From: Sphingobacteriia bacterium RIFOXYC2_FULL_35_18
Lineage (GTDB): Bacteria; Bacteroidota; Bacteroidia; Chitinophagales; Chitinophagaceae
Length of the DNA: 64,000 nucleotides
Assembly (NCBI GenBank): GCA_001829005.1
Contig: MIAG01000010.1
Coordinates: 1 to 64,000, forward strand
Direction: 5' to 3'
Both the position numbers and the translations under genes were made by a program. How positions within the stretch are numbered: the first letter of the stretch is position 1; every line of letters starts with the position of its first letter. A model generated the notes under the pieces. It had not been told where the DNA came from. It saw only the letters and a list, made by a program, of their open reading frames with translations, and did no database searches. This document shows, in pieces, positions 55,479 to 64,000 of the stretch.

Positions 55479-56469
55479 TGAGAGAAAGCGAATAATATTG
55501 GATGAAGCATCTGCAAGATTGAAGGCACTTAATAATGCTGTTGAAAAGGATTTGTGGGTAACAGTAGCATTAAAAGCAATATTCAATACAGCATTTGCAA
55601 AAGATATTGTTTTTAAGGGAGGCACATCCTTAAGTAAAAGTTGGAAACTTATCCAAAGGTTTTCAGAAGATATTGACCTTGCAATTAATCGCGAAGCTCT
55701 CGGATTTGGAGGAGAAATCTCCAACTTTAAAATCAAACAGCTTAAGAAGAAAGGGGCAAAGTTTACTAGTACAGAATTTATGGAAGCTGTAGAGCAAGAA
55801 ATGTATAATCTTGGTGTAGAGAAAGGTACAATTAAAATTTATGCAGAGCCAATTTTAGCTAATAGGCCCGATACAGACCCCCAAGCTATATACATTGATT
55901 ATCCAACTGTGTTAGAAGCGAATGAGTATCTATTACCACCTGTTAAAATAGAAATTAGTGTGCGTTCACTGATTGAGCCAGCACATGAACGAGAGGTTAG
56001 CTCATTGATTGATGAAGCTATTCCAGGGAATGGGTATGCTGGTGATCCATTCACTGTGCAAGCAATCGATCCTCGTATCACTTTCCTAGAGAAAGTATTT
56101 CTTCTGCATGAAGAGTTTACAAAACCTAGAGATAAAATTAGAACAGTACGCATGTCTAGGCACTTGCATGATTTAGAGAAGACTATGGATACTGATTTTG
56201 GACGAGCGGCTATTTCAGATCAGCAATTGTATGACCAACTTATTGCACATCGTAGACATTTCATTAGGCAGCAAAATGTAAGCTATGACCTTCACGGTAG
56301 AGAGACTTTACAGTTTTTACCAGTTGGCGATTTGCTACAACAGTATGGTGAGGACTATGAGCTGATGAAGGCAAATATGTTTAGAGGAGAAGCAACAAGT
56401 TTTAAAGTAGTAATAGAACGGTTGACAGAATTACAAAATCGAATAAAGCAATTTAATGCTTCTGCTTAA
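55456..56469 (+). CDS. abiEii: Type IV toxin, AbiEii/AbiGii nucleotidyltransferase
   Basis: 337 residues. Nucleotidyltransferase core: GGTSLSKSW at 55-63 and SEDIDLAI at 70-77 with Asp72 and Asp74, the metal pair of this fold. A later acidic strand (PVKIEISVRS) and MSRHLHDLEKTMD fit AbiEii toxins, some of which add nucleotides to tRNA ends and block growth during phage infection. It ends 4 bases into the convergent PIN-like gene. Activity is inferred from the family. Confidence 0.88.
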   Translation: MKWIEQTNERKRIILDEASARLKALNNAVEKDLWVTVALKAIFNTAFAKDIVFKGGTSLSKSWKLIQRFSEDIDLAINREALGFGGEISNFKIKQLKKKGAKFTSTEFMEAVEQEMYNLGVEKGTIKIYAEPILANRPDTDPQAIYIDYPTVLEANEYLLPPVKIEISVRSLIEPAHEREVSSLIDEAIPGNGYAGDPFTVQAIDPRITFLEKVFLLHEEFTKPRDKIRTVRMSRHLHDLEKTMDTDFGRAAISDQQLYDQLIAHRRHFIRQQNVSYDLHGRETLQFLPVGDLLQQYGEDYELMKANMFRGEATSFKVVIERLTELQNRIKQFNASA

Positions 56470-57431
56470 GAATAAATAAATGCGTTGTAATCATCTACCG
56501 TAAACACATTGCCTTCCATGTAAGTTCCTTTACATGCTAGGTGAATCCCTTTATCATTAGTTACTAAAACTACTCGTATATTATTATTCCTTTCACGATG
56601 AGCAACAAAGCAAGCGCCAGCTATAAATTGCATGTCATTATAAGTATTCCAGGCAACATGATCAGCCTCTTGTAATGAAGGGAATCCACCCAAAAATTTT
56701 TGGATTAACAAGGTGCACATTTTTAGCATTGGTTCATAGAAATTTTTAAATGACGCAAATTTCTCATCTAAACCTGGTTGTATAAATTCTAAACCCAAAA
56801 TGGCATGTGCTCTTCGTAATAAACTAAGTGCCATAATCTCAGTCATCTTTCCTCTTTTTATATCTTCTTTCAGCTCAATTTGTTTAGGAAGTCTTTTATG
56901 TGTAAAATTCCATTCTACCTCTCCATTATTTATATACTTAGAGAGGGACTCGAAATTGTCTCTCATTTCTTTTTTCTCAAACATTAATTGGGCTTTAATG
57001 ATTTGAATATCCTTTACATCAGATTCTACTTTTTTCCAATCATCAGGATTTGCTTCTCTTGTTGCAGTAGTTACAATCTCCATGATACGATAATAGTATT
57101 TCATATACCCCGAATTATTGCCAAAATAATGCTGGGTAAGAAGAGGATTTAATGGAGGAATAAAATCAATTGTTTGTCGACCATCTCGCCCAATGTTTAC
57201 CGTAAGATGAGCCTGAAGTATTAGGGCTTTTAAGCATCGGGTATAGGCTGGGTCTGCCTCGTCCATATGTCTTAGTAGTTCCATAGATGTTAATACGTTG
57301 AAGTGGCTAACTGCATTCTTTTTAGCTGCTTCATTACCTAGTTCAGTAGCTTTTGGAATAAGCTGGGAAAAATCAAGCCCTTCAGCCAATATCCTTAGGG
57401 CATTTGTGTCATGTAAAAAAATGGTTTTCAT
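56466..57431 (-). CDS. Large PIN-like domain protein, putative ribonuclease
   Basis: 321 residues, about twice the size of a VapC toxin. PIN-type acidic residues are in order: Asp8 and Asn10 (LHDTNALRIL), Glu51 (TSMELLRHM), Asp266 (NTYNDMQFIAGA) and Thr291-Asn292-Asp293 (VLVTNDKGIHLACK). Between Glu51 and Asp266 lies a helical insert of about 200 residues. PIN domains are metal-dependent RNases. No antitoxin gene is adjacent; the tail-to-tail AbiE pair and a giant STAND nuclease suggest a defence role (inference). Two palindromes lie 70-117 bases upstream. Confidence 0.72.
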   Translation of the reverse strand: MKTIFLHDTNALRILAEGLDFSQLIPKATELGNEAAKKNAVSHFNVLTSMELLRHMDEADPAYTRCLKALILQAHLTVNIGRDGRQTIDFIPPLNPLLTQHYFGNNSGYMKYYYRIMEIVTTATREANPDDWKKVESDVKDIQIIKAQLMFEKKEMRDNFESLSKYINNGEVEWNFTHKRLPKQIELKEDIKRGKMTEIMALSLLRRAHAILGLEFIQPGLDEKFASFKNFYEPMLKMCTLLIQKFLGGFPSLQEADHVAWNTYNDMQFIAGACFVAHRERNNNIRVVLVTNDKGIHLACKGTYMEGNVFTVDDYNAFIYS

Positions 57432-58294
57432 AATATTATGCTTATACTATAATATACAAAAAAAATTCAAACAGAAAAATTAACTTGGCAAGTTTATTTT
57501 ATTGACAAATATCAATTTAAATTTTCAAGCACATTGACGAACATCAATTAGTGCGCATTTGCCACGAGGTAGTTTTGTTGAGACAAATTAATCAACAAAA
57601 TTATGGGTATGAAATAGTTTATTACACTGCTTCTGGTTTTCTCAACTTTCATCAAATAATTAACCCGGAGTATGAAGTACATGCTTAATTTAGGATAGCT
57701 TTATCGCTTTTATATTGTCAACCAATTTCAAATGGAATACCCAATATGAATTTTTTTTATTAGTTATTTTCTGTGAAAATCCACAAAAGGAAATGGAAAG
57801 TTTTGATTTGAGTTTAGATAAATAGATAACTCTTTCTAGAATTACCTTTCACTGTACTGCAAAAACAAGAAATGTTTTATCATTAATGAAGTACATTTTC
57901 TGACCCAAATTAACTGGCTTAGCTTCCTGGTCATCAGGTTAATACTCAGTGAGATTAAAATTATTCGTTGGTAATAAAATCGGCTTTTGGGTGGATTCCC
58001 CTGACCATAAAAGATCACTAATTATTATGGGCATCTTATTGTTCAGCGTGGAAGCGATAAGTGTCATGATACTAATTTTTATGGGGATCTCAACTTAACC
58101 CAAACTTCTTTTTTCAATTTTAAACTACTAAAAAATTATTGATAACCTTTCAGGAAAGTACAAAGAAAATTACGGAGAAGGTTAAGGAATCAGTAATTGT
58201 TAACTTTAAACCAGTTTCACAGATGACAAAATATCTGGTATATTAATATTGAAAATAAAAGATTTATATTTAAATAAAATTACATATTATTAAA
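57432..58294. other. Gene-poor gap between PIN-like and STAND genes
   Basis: 863 bases without a convincing gene. Besides the palindromes at 57501-57548 it holds an inverted repeat TAACCTT/AAGGTTA (58143-58149 and 58178-58184). A 46-codon frame from GTG 57551 to 57688 and a 23-codon hydrophobic frame (ATG 58027, MGILLFSVEAISVMILIF) are too short to call. It must hold divergent promoters for both flanking genes; no clear TAnnTTTG box was found close to either start. Confidence 0.5.
57501..57548 (-). promoter_or_regulatory. Pair of directly repeated palindromes upstream of the PIN-like gene
   Basis: ATTGA-N6-TCAAT occurs at 57501-57516 and 57533-57548, and the two 16-base copies differ at two positions. 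The 32-base period is about three helical turns, so two dimers could bind the same DNA face. They are probable operators of the PIN-like gene. Confidence 0.5.
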
Positions 58295-61200
58295 ATGGGA
58301 TTAGAAAATGCTCATGAAGGGTATGAATATCAGGATTTGTTGACCGCATATTTTATCCTGACAGAAATACATAATGAAACCGAAAGTCAATTTACAATCG
58401 ACAGGAAGGAGTATGGAGACGATAAATTGGATGATTTGTTAATCAGTAGAAAGGATGCAAAACGTAAAGTACAGATAAAATATAGTAATGACCAGATAGA
58501 TCACACGTTTACAAAAGCTAACCTTGCCACCGATAACAGTTATAATCTTTCAATTGATAGTTTGTATAAAAGCTGGCTAAACCACCCAGAGAGGGATACT
58601 ACGGAATTCAGGATTTGCCTTGCATGGAATGAGCCAGTTGATCAATTACAAAATTGCTTAGTACCTGTGATTGGAGGCAATTTTTTTATAGATTTTCCAA
58701 CCAAAGTTTTCAAGATAAATGGTGAGTTTATATGGCCAGCTGGGAAAAAGCCACTTAGTTCATGGCGAAGGTTCAGAAAAGAATCGGCTTCCATTGATCG
58801 TAATTTGTTTCTAACGTTTTGCAATCAATTACTCATTGAAGTTGAGCTACCAAAATTCAGTATTGATCTGAATAATCCAGGTGATCTGGAAAGGCTTGTA
58901 ATAGGACAGGCAAAAAAATTGGGTATCGGTGTTTTCCCTAATAATCACTTAACACCAGAGTCCTTTAGTTTACAATTGCTTGCTATGATTAAAAGATCTC
59001 GCAGCAAAGGAACGCAAATAAGCGTAGCCAGTGTATTTCATACGCTTAATATTAAAACAGATTATGGAAAGATTGAACAGTTTTTCCCTGTAATAGAAAG
59101 TGAGAATCTGCACCAAAAAGAAATCATTGAATCTTTTATAAAGGAAAGTACTCCGCATGAAAGGATCATACTCACCGGAGAACCTGGTAGCGGCAAATCC
59201 TGGTTTATTGAAAATCTCCAAAAAGAATTAGTTACCAAAGGGGTTAAAGTTATTAGGCATTATTGCTATACGCGGCTTGATGATTTTCTTCAGCATGAAA
59301 GAATCAAACTAAATACGTTTTACGGGAATCTTATCTATGATATCATCCGAGCTTTTCCAGCGTTAAGAAATAATAAGCAAGAAAAACTTGCTAGTAATTT
59401 AAGAGAATTAAATATCCTTTTGCAAAGTATACAGGAGCCAACATGGTTAATAGTGGATGGATTGGATCATATTGACCGTATCTTTCATTTTAGGCAATTT
59501 ACCGATATGGCAGTCGATGATATTGCTATCATAGACAACATTCAAAAGTTGTTAACATCAAACAATGTAAAAATTATTGTTGTTTGCCAAAATATTCCAC
59601 AGCTTGAAAAGTTTACCAATTTCAAGAAATTATTAATCAAAGATTGGACAGAGTCAGATATTATTTCTTTTCTGCATAAACTCGATGTTGACAATATTTT
59701 GATCAAAAGGGATTTGTATTTGTCTTCTTTTTTACTACAAAAAAGTTCAGGCAATCCACTATATATAAAATACCTGCTCGATGAAATTAGAATCAACCCA
59801 GTAGGCATTGATCAGTTGCCACCTTATTCCCATAATCTTAAGGAATACTATTCATACCTAATCAGTCGGTTAAATACTAGGGAAGATGTTCCGCAGGTTT
59901 TATCAGGTGTGAATTTTAGTCTAACCAAAACCGAGCTTGAAGAAATTACAAGTGAAGGCCATTATGTTGCCCAAGCACTTGCTATACTGTCTCCTGTATT
60001 GAAGGTTAACTTATCACAGAGCGGATATATCATATACCATGAAAGCTTCCGAAGGTTTATCATTGATCAATTAAAAGAACATGCTGTTTCAGTTGAAAAG
60101 AAGGTTTTTCAACCAGTTATGGATTGGTTTGCGACCAAAGATTTTTTTGTTTACCGAAAAGCGTACATGCACAGTTTATCTTTTCTTTTTGAAAGCGGTG
60201 AATTTGAAAAGGTATTAGACCATCTAAAACACAATTTTGTAACCCAGAGTATCGTGAATGGCCAACCATGGGATCTGCTTATTAAGAACTATAAATTATT
60301 TGTCAAGGCGGCTTGCTATCAAAGAAATTTTCCTGCTGTTATTCTGCTCAATGAAATTGACAAGATACTGGGAACTACTGAAAATAGTTTTAATGAGCTT
60401 TTCTCCATTTATATTGTAGCATTAGGTAAGATCAAGGGATTTAATTGTGTCAGTGAATACTTAGTATTTGAAGGTACGCCTGTTTTTTCCACAGAAGAAG
60501 GAATAGAGGCTTGTTATGTTTGCGATGAAAATAACGTGGTGGCTCCTTGGGAATTGTATATGGATGTATACCTGAAATCAGGTAAAGTGCCTAGTGATTA
60601 TTTATCTTATTATATAAGGGGATTATTGGTTCTTAAGAAAGAAAATACGATTAATTCAATTGCAATTAAGCTTGATGGAAATTCAGATATAAATGGAAAA
60701 GAAATTTTCAAGGTGGGACTTGAAGAGTATAAAGACCAGCAATACGTTACTTATTTGAAAGAAAAGTATCCTTTGGTAAAGTCGTTAATGGATTCGAAAT
60801 CTGTTCCAGTAGTATTTGATGAACGGGTCATATTGATAATGGCCGACCAAATTATCGATTTCGACAATATGTTTTCAAATGAAGTGCCGGTTTTAACCAA
60901 TTTTCTTACTGCTGTGGAAGGTCATGTATCTAACGAACAATTTATTGGGGGTTTGATAGATCGGTTTAAAGCAAAAAACTGGTTCTATAACTGGCTGATC
61001 TACTATATCAAAATAATTGTTCTTCAAAAGGCTGAGAAAGTATCGGATTACAATATAAAAGAAGCTTTCGACTACCTACAATATTCAACCGAACCTTTTC
61101 TTGGTAATCCGCGTACCTGCGACCTGTATGGTATCCGTCACATATTGTTCCAATCTTTCCAGGAAGGCCTCTCATTGATAAAATCACCAGAACAATGGCC

Positions 61201-63940
61201 AGAGATTATTGATATTCTTGTTAAAGTAACAAATGAAACAACTACAACCTTGCAGGGAAGTCAGGGCGGTCCATTGCCGACTGAGTCATTATTTAAGTTA
61301 CTAAGTAATTATGTATCTGACAACAACCGGAATTACGTCAATACCGTTTTTGAGGAACTTTCTAAGGATAAAGAAGATCATCACCTTCACAGTGATATTG
61401 CTTCTTATTATTTCAGGCTTTCATCACTTTTTAACGCTGCTGGAGAGAATGACAAAGCTGATCAATATTTTACAAAAGCTGTCGAATACGCTTTTGGTTA
61501 CACAATGCGGAAAGATCTCACTTTGTTGGATGCAATCCATGGAATTGAATTTTTTGCCAAAGTAAACCCGACACAGGCATTTGAAGATATTAAGAAGTTG
61601 CGGGTACTTGTGAATTCTGCTGTAGATCATACTGACGGCAAGGAGACATACTATTTTCCCGTAATGTGGGTGGAACGATTCTTAAAAAATGATTTTCGCA
61701 AAGCGGCATTATTCCTGTTACATGAGTTGGTTGAATCAAGATTTGACTGGCGTGCTGAAAAATCGCTGATTGATTTACTTTGTATATCTAATGAAAACAT
61801 TCATCCTGTAATTCAATTCTATCTGTCCTTTAGCTTGCCCTGTGTTGATAAAGAGAGTTTTGTCGTACATAATCTCAAATTATACAACTTACTGCAAAAG
61901 TCCTATCCTGATTTTGCAGAAAAGTTGATGTCCAGGATAATTCCCTCTGTACAACCTAAACAAAACAGAAGAATTTCAAATACTGCGGCAGCAATTTATA
62001 ATCAAAGTATTGAAGAAAGTGGAATCGATAACAAATTCGCGATTCCAATGGAAAAAACATCTGTCGGAGTGAGTCAGTCTCGCATGAATAATAAATTGTC
62101 AAAAGGTTCAGCTAATATTTCCCAAATGAACCCAGATGAACTACTACATTACCTAGAAGAAAAGGGTATTAGGAAAACAGATACTAAGGCGCTCGCGAAG
62201 TATTTTAAAACACTTTCTGAATTAACAGATCCTGTTAAAAATATTATTCAAACCTTAGTAAGGAAAAATAATAGGAATGATGATAAAGTGGAATTGGAAA
62301 AATTGTTTGATCATGAGCCTCAATTTATATGTTTCTACTATGTGTGCTGTTTTGTTTTAGATACTGGAGGATGGTCAGAAAGGTTTGTCAATCAAGAGGC
62401 TTTTAATAAAGCCTACGAAATAGACAATCAAAAGACAATAGCTTATCTCTTTGAACTCTTGCCTCCGGTACTGGATATAGGATTTAATATTGACTACTCC
62501 GCAAATCTTATACAGGCCCTAGTTAATATTGGCTATGATACTACTACGATTACTACTATGTGGAACAACCTGCTTGAGATAAGTAGCTACCGACTTCCCT
62601 CTCAGGATCCCATTCATTGGGAAACCGTACTAGATGATTCATTGGAAATGACCATTGAAGAAATACTTATCGCTATTATTCTCAGCCGGTTCAGAACTGG
62701 CACGACAGAGAGATCGCAATGGGCTACGGCAGGGCTAAGTTATTTTATGGAACACTCCCAGGATAAACTGGTGAAGCCGCTTCAATGGTTCTTCCAAAAG
62801 CGGGAAAAATTCCTGGATACAGTGCTTGCAATTATTCTTCAGCTATTATTGAAACAAAAAGAAAAGGGAAATAATTACTATTTACATTTTGAAGGAGAGT
62901 TGAAGGATATTTTTCCAAAACACCAGTTTCTGATTGACTTTTTATTATCACAGTTGCTTGGGGAACCTTTATCGGGAATCAATACAGTTGAAAGGCTTAT
63001 TTACCCGGATCTTAAAGAGAATGACCGAAATGCGCTTTCCGGTTTGAATATACGATTCGGAATATTAGAGGATTGCGATATTGACATGGATCATGTGTTC
63101 AGTAAATATCTCGGTGGGTTCAGACACAAATATGAAGATTACCTGAAACTCTACTGGAACAACGCATATAAAACCAGTGTACCGAATGTTTATTCTTCTG
63201 AATTCTTGTTGGATACACTGTATACTGATCACTACAATGAATTAAAGTCGTTGGCGAGGTTTGTTGAAAAGGATTTATTTAAATATACAGTATCAATAGA
63301 TACCTCGTCTATCTTGGCGCAAATGCGATCATTAGCGCTACGCCCGGCAAATCTATTAAAGCCACATGAATTATCCGATCACTATACAATTGATGATTTT
63401 GTGGAAACGGACTGGATGAGAATAGCGCACTATGAAAAGGAATTCAAAGATGAAGGAGGGTTAAGGAGTAAACTTTTTAAAAGCTATGGTGGGATCGTAT
63501 TTTCAGATAAAGAGGCTGACAAGAAGATCTTCCCATATTCAGACTACCGCCTATATCCTATTTTTATATGGGGGGGGGAATTTCCTGAATATGAAATAGA
63601 CAAGACAGTTGTATTTTCTATACTTCAGGATGACCCGCTAGAATCATATAAATTGCTTTGGCTCAATCCTGTTCTGGTTAAACATCTTGGATTACAAGGG
63701 AAAAATATTGATTCCGGCTTAGTTGCAATAAATGATTTAAAAGAACCAGTAATGAAAATGCGGACATGGAGCACGAATTATTTAGGCGATGGATATCGAA
63801 CAAGTCTTGAAGATGAGATTGCTCGATATCAAGGAACTGATCTTATTATTAGGAAGGATTATTTTGATAAATTATGTAGTTATTTTAATGTGACACCGTC
63901 CTATCGTACTCTTAGAATGGAATGGCCAGTCCTTAGGTAA
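58295..63940 (+). CDS. Avs-like STAND NTPase with N-terminal Cap4/DUF4297-type nuclease
   Basis: 1881 residues, no signal peptide. Residues 1 to about 200 resemble the Cap4/DUF4297 endonuclease: GYEYQ at 9-13, acidic KLDDLL at 44-49 and QIK at 60-62, the D/E...QxK core of PD-(D/E)XK enzymes. The P-loop NTPase follows: Walker A GEPGSGKS (295-302) and Walker B LIVDGLDHID (385-394). A winged-helix region probably lies near 540-620, and the remaining 1250 or so residues are mainly helical, TPR-like, fitting a ligand sensor. Avs proteins of this build detect phage proteins and then cut DNA. No partner gene is adjacent in the window. Confidence 0.83.
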   Translation: MGLENAHEGYEYQDLLTAYFILTEIHNETESQFTIDRKEYGDDKLDDLLISRKDAKRKVQIKYSNDQIDHTFTKANLATDNSYNLSIDSLYKSWLNHPERDTTEFRICLAWNEPVDQLQNCLVPVIGGNFFIDFPTKVFKINGEFIWPAGKKPLSSWRRFRKESASIDRNLFLTFCNQLLIEVELPKFSIDLNNPGDLERLVIGQAKKLGIGVFPNNHLTPESFSLQLLAMIKRSRSKGTQISVASVFHTLNIKTDYGKIEQFFPVIESENLHQKEIIESFIKESTPHERIILTGEPGSGKSWFIENLQKELVTKGVKVIRHYCYTRLDDFLQHERIKLNTFYGNLIYDIIRAFPALRNNKQEKLASNLRELNILLQSIQEPTWLIVDGLDHIDRIFHFRQFTDMAVDDIAIIDNIQKLLTSNNVKIIVVCQNIPQLEKFTNFKKLLIKDWTESDIISFLHKLDVDNILIKRDLYLSSFLLQKSSGNPLYIKYLLDEIRINPVGIDQLPPYSHNLKEYYSYLISRLNTREDVPQVLSGVNFSLTKTELEEITSEGHYVAQALAILSPVLKVNLSQSGYIIYHESFRRFIIDQLKEHAVSVEKKVFQPVMDWFATKDFFVYRKAYMHSLSFLFESGEFEKVLDHLKHNFVTQSIVNGQPWDLLIKNYKLFVKAACYQRNFPAVILLNEIDKILGTTENSFNELFSIYIVALGKIKGFNCVSEYLVFEGTPVFSTEEGIEACYVCDENNVVAPWELYMDVYLKSGKVPSDYLSYYIRGLLVLKKENTINSIAIKLDGNSDINGKEIFKVGLEEYKDQQYVTYLKEKYPLVKSLMDSKSVPVVFDERVILIMADQIIDFDNMFSNEVPVLTNFLTAVEGHVSNEQFIGGLIDRFKAKNWFYNWLIYYIKIIVLQKAEKVSDYNIKEAFDYLQYSTEPFLGNPRTCDLYGIRHILFQSFQEGLSLIKSPEQWPEIIDILVKVTNETTTTLQGSQGGPLPTESLFKLLSNYVSDNNRNYVNTVFEELSKDKEDHHLHSDIASYYFRLSSLFNAAGENDKADQYFTKAVEYAFGYTMRKDLTLLDAIHGIEFFAKVNPTQAFEDIKKLRVLVNSAVDHTDGKETYYFPVMWVERFLKNDFRKAALFLLHELVESRFDWRAEKSLIDLLCISNENIHPVIQFYLSFSLPCVDKESFVVHNLKLYNLLQKSYPDFAEKLMSRIIPSVQPKQNRRISNTAAAIYNQSIEESGIDNKFAIPMEKTSVGVSQSRMNNKLSKGSANISQMNPDELLHYLEEKGIRKTDTKALAKYFKTLSELTDPVKNIIQTLVRKNNRNDDKVELEKLFDHEPQFICFYYVCCFVLDTGGWSERFVNQEAFNKAYEIDNQKTIAYLFELLPPVLDIGFNIDYSANLIQALVNIGYDTTTITTMWNNLLEISSYRLPSQDPIHWETVLDDSLEMTIEEILIAIILSRFRTGTTERSQWATAGLSYFMEHSQDKLVKPLQWFFQKREKFLDTVLAIILQLLLKQKEKGNNYYLHFEGELKDIFPKHQFLIDFLLSQLLGEPLSGINTVERLIYPDLKENDRNALSGLNIRFGILEDCDIDMDHVFSKYLGGFRHKYEDYLKLYWNNAYKTSVPNVYSSEFLLDTLYTDHYNELKSLARFVEKDLFKYTVSIDTSSILAQMRSLALRPANLLKPHELSDHYTIDDFVETDWMRIAHYEKEFKDEGGLRSKLFKSYGGIVFSDKEADKKIFPYSDYRLYPIFIWGGEFPEYEIDKTVVFSILQDDPLESYKLLWLNPVLVKHLGLQGKNIDSGLVAINDLKEPVMKMRTWSTNYLGDGYRTSLEDEIARYQGTDLIIRKDYFDKLCSYFNVTPSYRTLRMEWPVLR

Positions 63941-64000
63941 AATCAAGATAAAAAGGGTTACATAGTCACAGATTTTTTTGCACATCATGTTTAATATTCC

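Noticed and set aside
57551..57688. 46-codon frame beginning with GTG in the gap upstream of the STAND gene.
   Set aside because: No ATG, no promoter or recognisable motif, and too short to call a gene.
58027..58098. 23-codon hydrophobic frame (MGILLFSVEAISVMILIF...), like a type I toxin peptide.
   Set aside because: No antisense promoter or supporting structure seen; hydrophobic short frames are common in AT-rich DNA.
57901..58100. Sequence with several TGACC/TGATC/TGTCA elements, considered as a degenerate insertion-sequence end.
   Set aside because: No terminal inverted repeats, target duplication or transposase remnant could be found.

Overview
The window looks like chromosomal DNA from an AT-rich member of the Bacteroidota, most likely a relative of the Chitinophagaceae (inference). 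The evidence is TonB-dependent receptors and SusC-like plug proteins, DUF5686, DUF4833 and DUF4199 families, a YDG-repeat exported protein, an inositol-lipid gene cluster, and several upstream regions with the Bacteroidota promoter pattern TTG-N19-TAnnTTTG. Shine-Dalgarno sequences are mostly absent. Several genes begin at TTG or at an internal ATG downstream of the longest possible start, and starts were corrected where the protein family and signal peptides required it.

Layout. 1-895: 5' part of a YDG-repeat surface protein (minus strand, runs off the left edge). 1.4-9.7 kb: TonB receptor, class V aminotransferase, GH3 beta-glucosidase with PA14 insert, a DUF4833-like protein and a plug-domain protein. 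9.74-9.85 kb: tRNA-Arg(ACG) with promoter and terminator. 9.9-17.6 kb: a TetR regulator with an inverted-repeat operator, then an apparent operon for inositol lipids: myo-inositol phosphate synthase, PgpA-type phosphatase, GtrA protein, DUF5686 protein, CDP-alcohol phosphatidyltransferase, DUF4833-like protein, and an AUR1-like inositol phosphorylceramide synthase. A sphingomyelin-synthase-like phosphatase converges on it. 18.2-24.5 kb: amino-sugar use (NagB-PIG-L fusion, GH20) and glycolysis (pyk, pfkA). 24.6-31.1 kb: sugar-nucleotide reductase-like SDR, two guanidino-group hydrolases (CtlX, arginine deiminase family), a CrtA-like monooxygenase, hutI and hutG. 31.1-31.5 kb: a possibly structured leader and a small protein. 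31.5-46.7 kb: housekeeping genes (GH20, folate cyclo-ligase, lpxK, RNase R, ribH, TPR protein, pdhA, fasciclin protein, P5C dehydrogenase, GlmU-like, tpiA, Sua5, KirBac channel). 46.7-54.5 kb: lepA, then a minus-strand operon for heptose/glycan synthesis with two glycosyltransferases and a dihydroorotase homologue that has lost metal ligands.

54.6-64 kb: tRNA-Pro(GGG) is followed by an accessory, defence-like segment. It holds a type IV AbiEi/AbiEii toxin-antitoxin pair with repeated operator-like sequences across its start codon, a convergent large PIN-like protein with its own pair of repeated palindromes, an 863-base gene-poor gap, and a 1881-residue protein that combines a Cap4/DUF4297-like nuclease domain, a STAND-type P-loop NTPase and a very long helical C-terminus, the architecture of Avs-type antiphage sensors.

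The most interesting parts are the STAND nuclease and its neighbours, and the inositol-lipid operon with its unexplained DUF4833, DUF5686 and GtrA members. No rRNA, CRISPR array or intact insertion sequence was seen.
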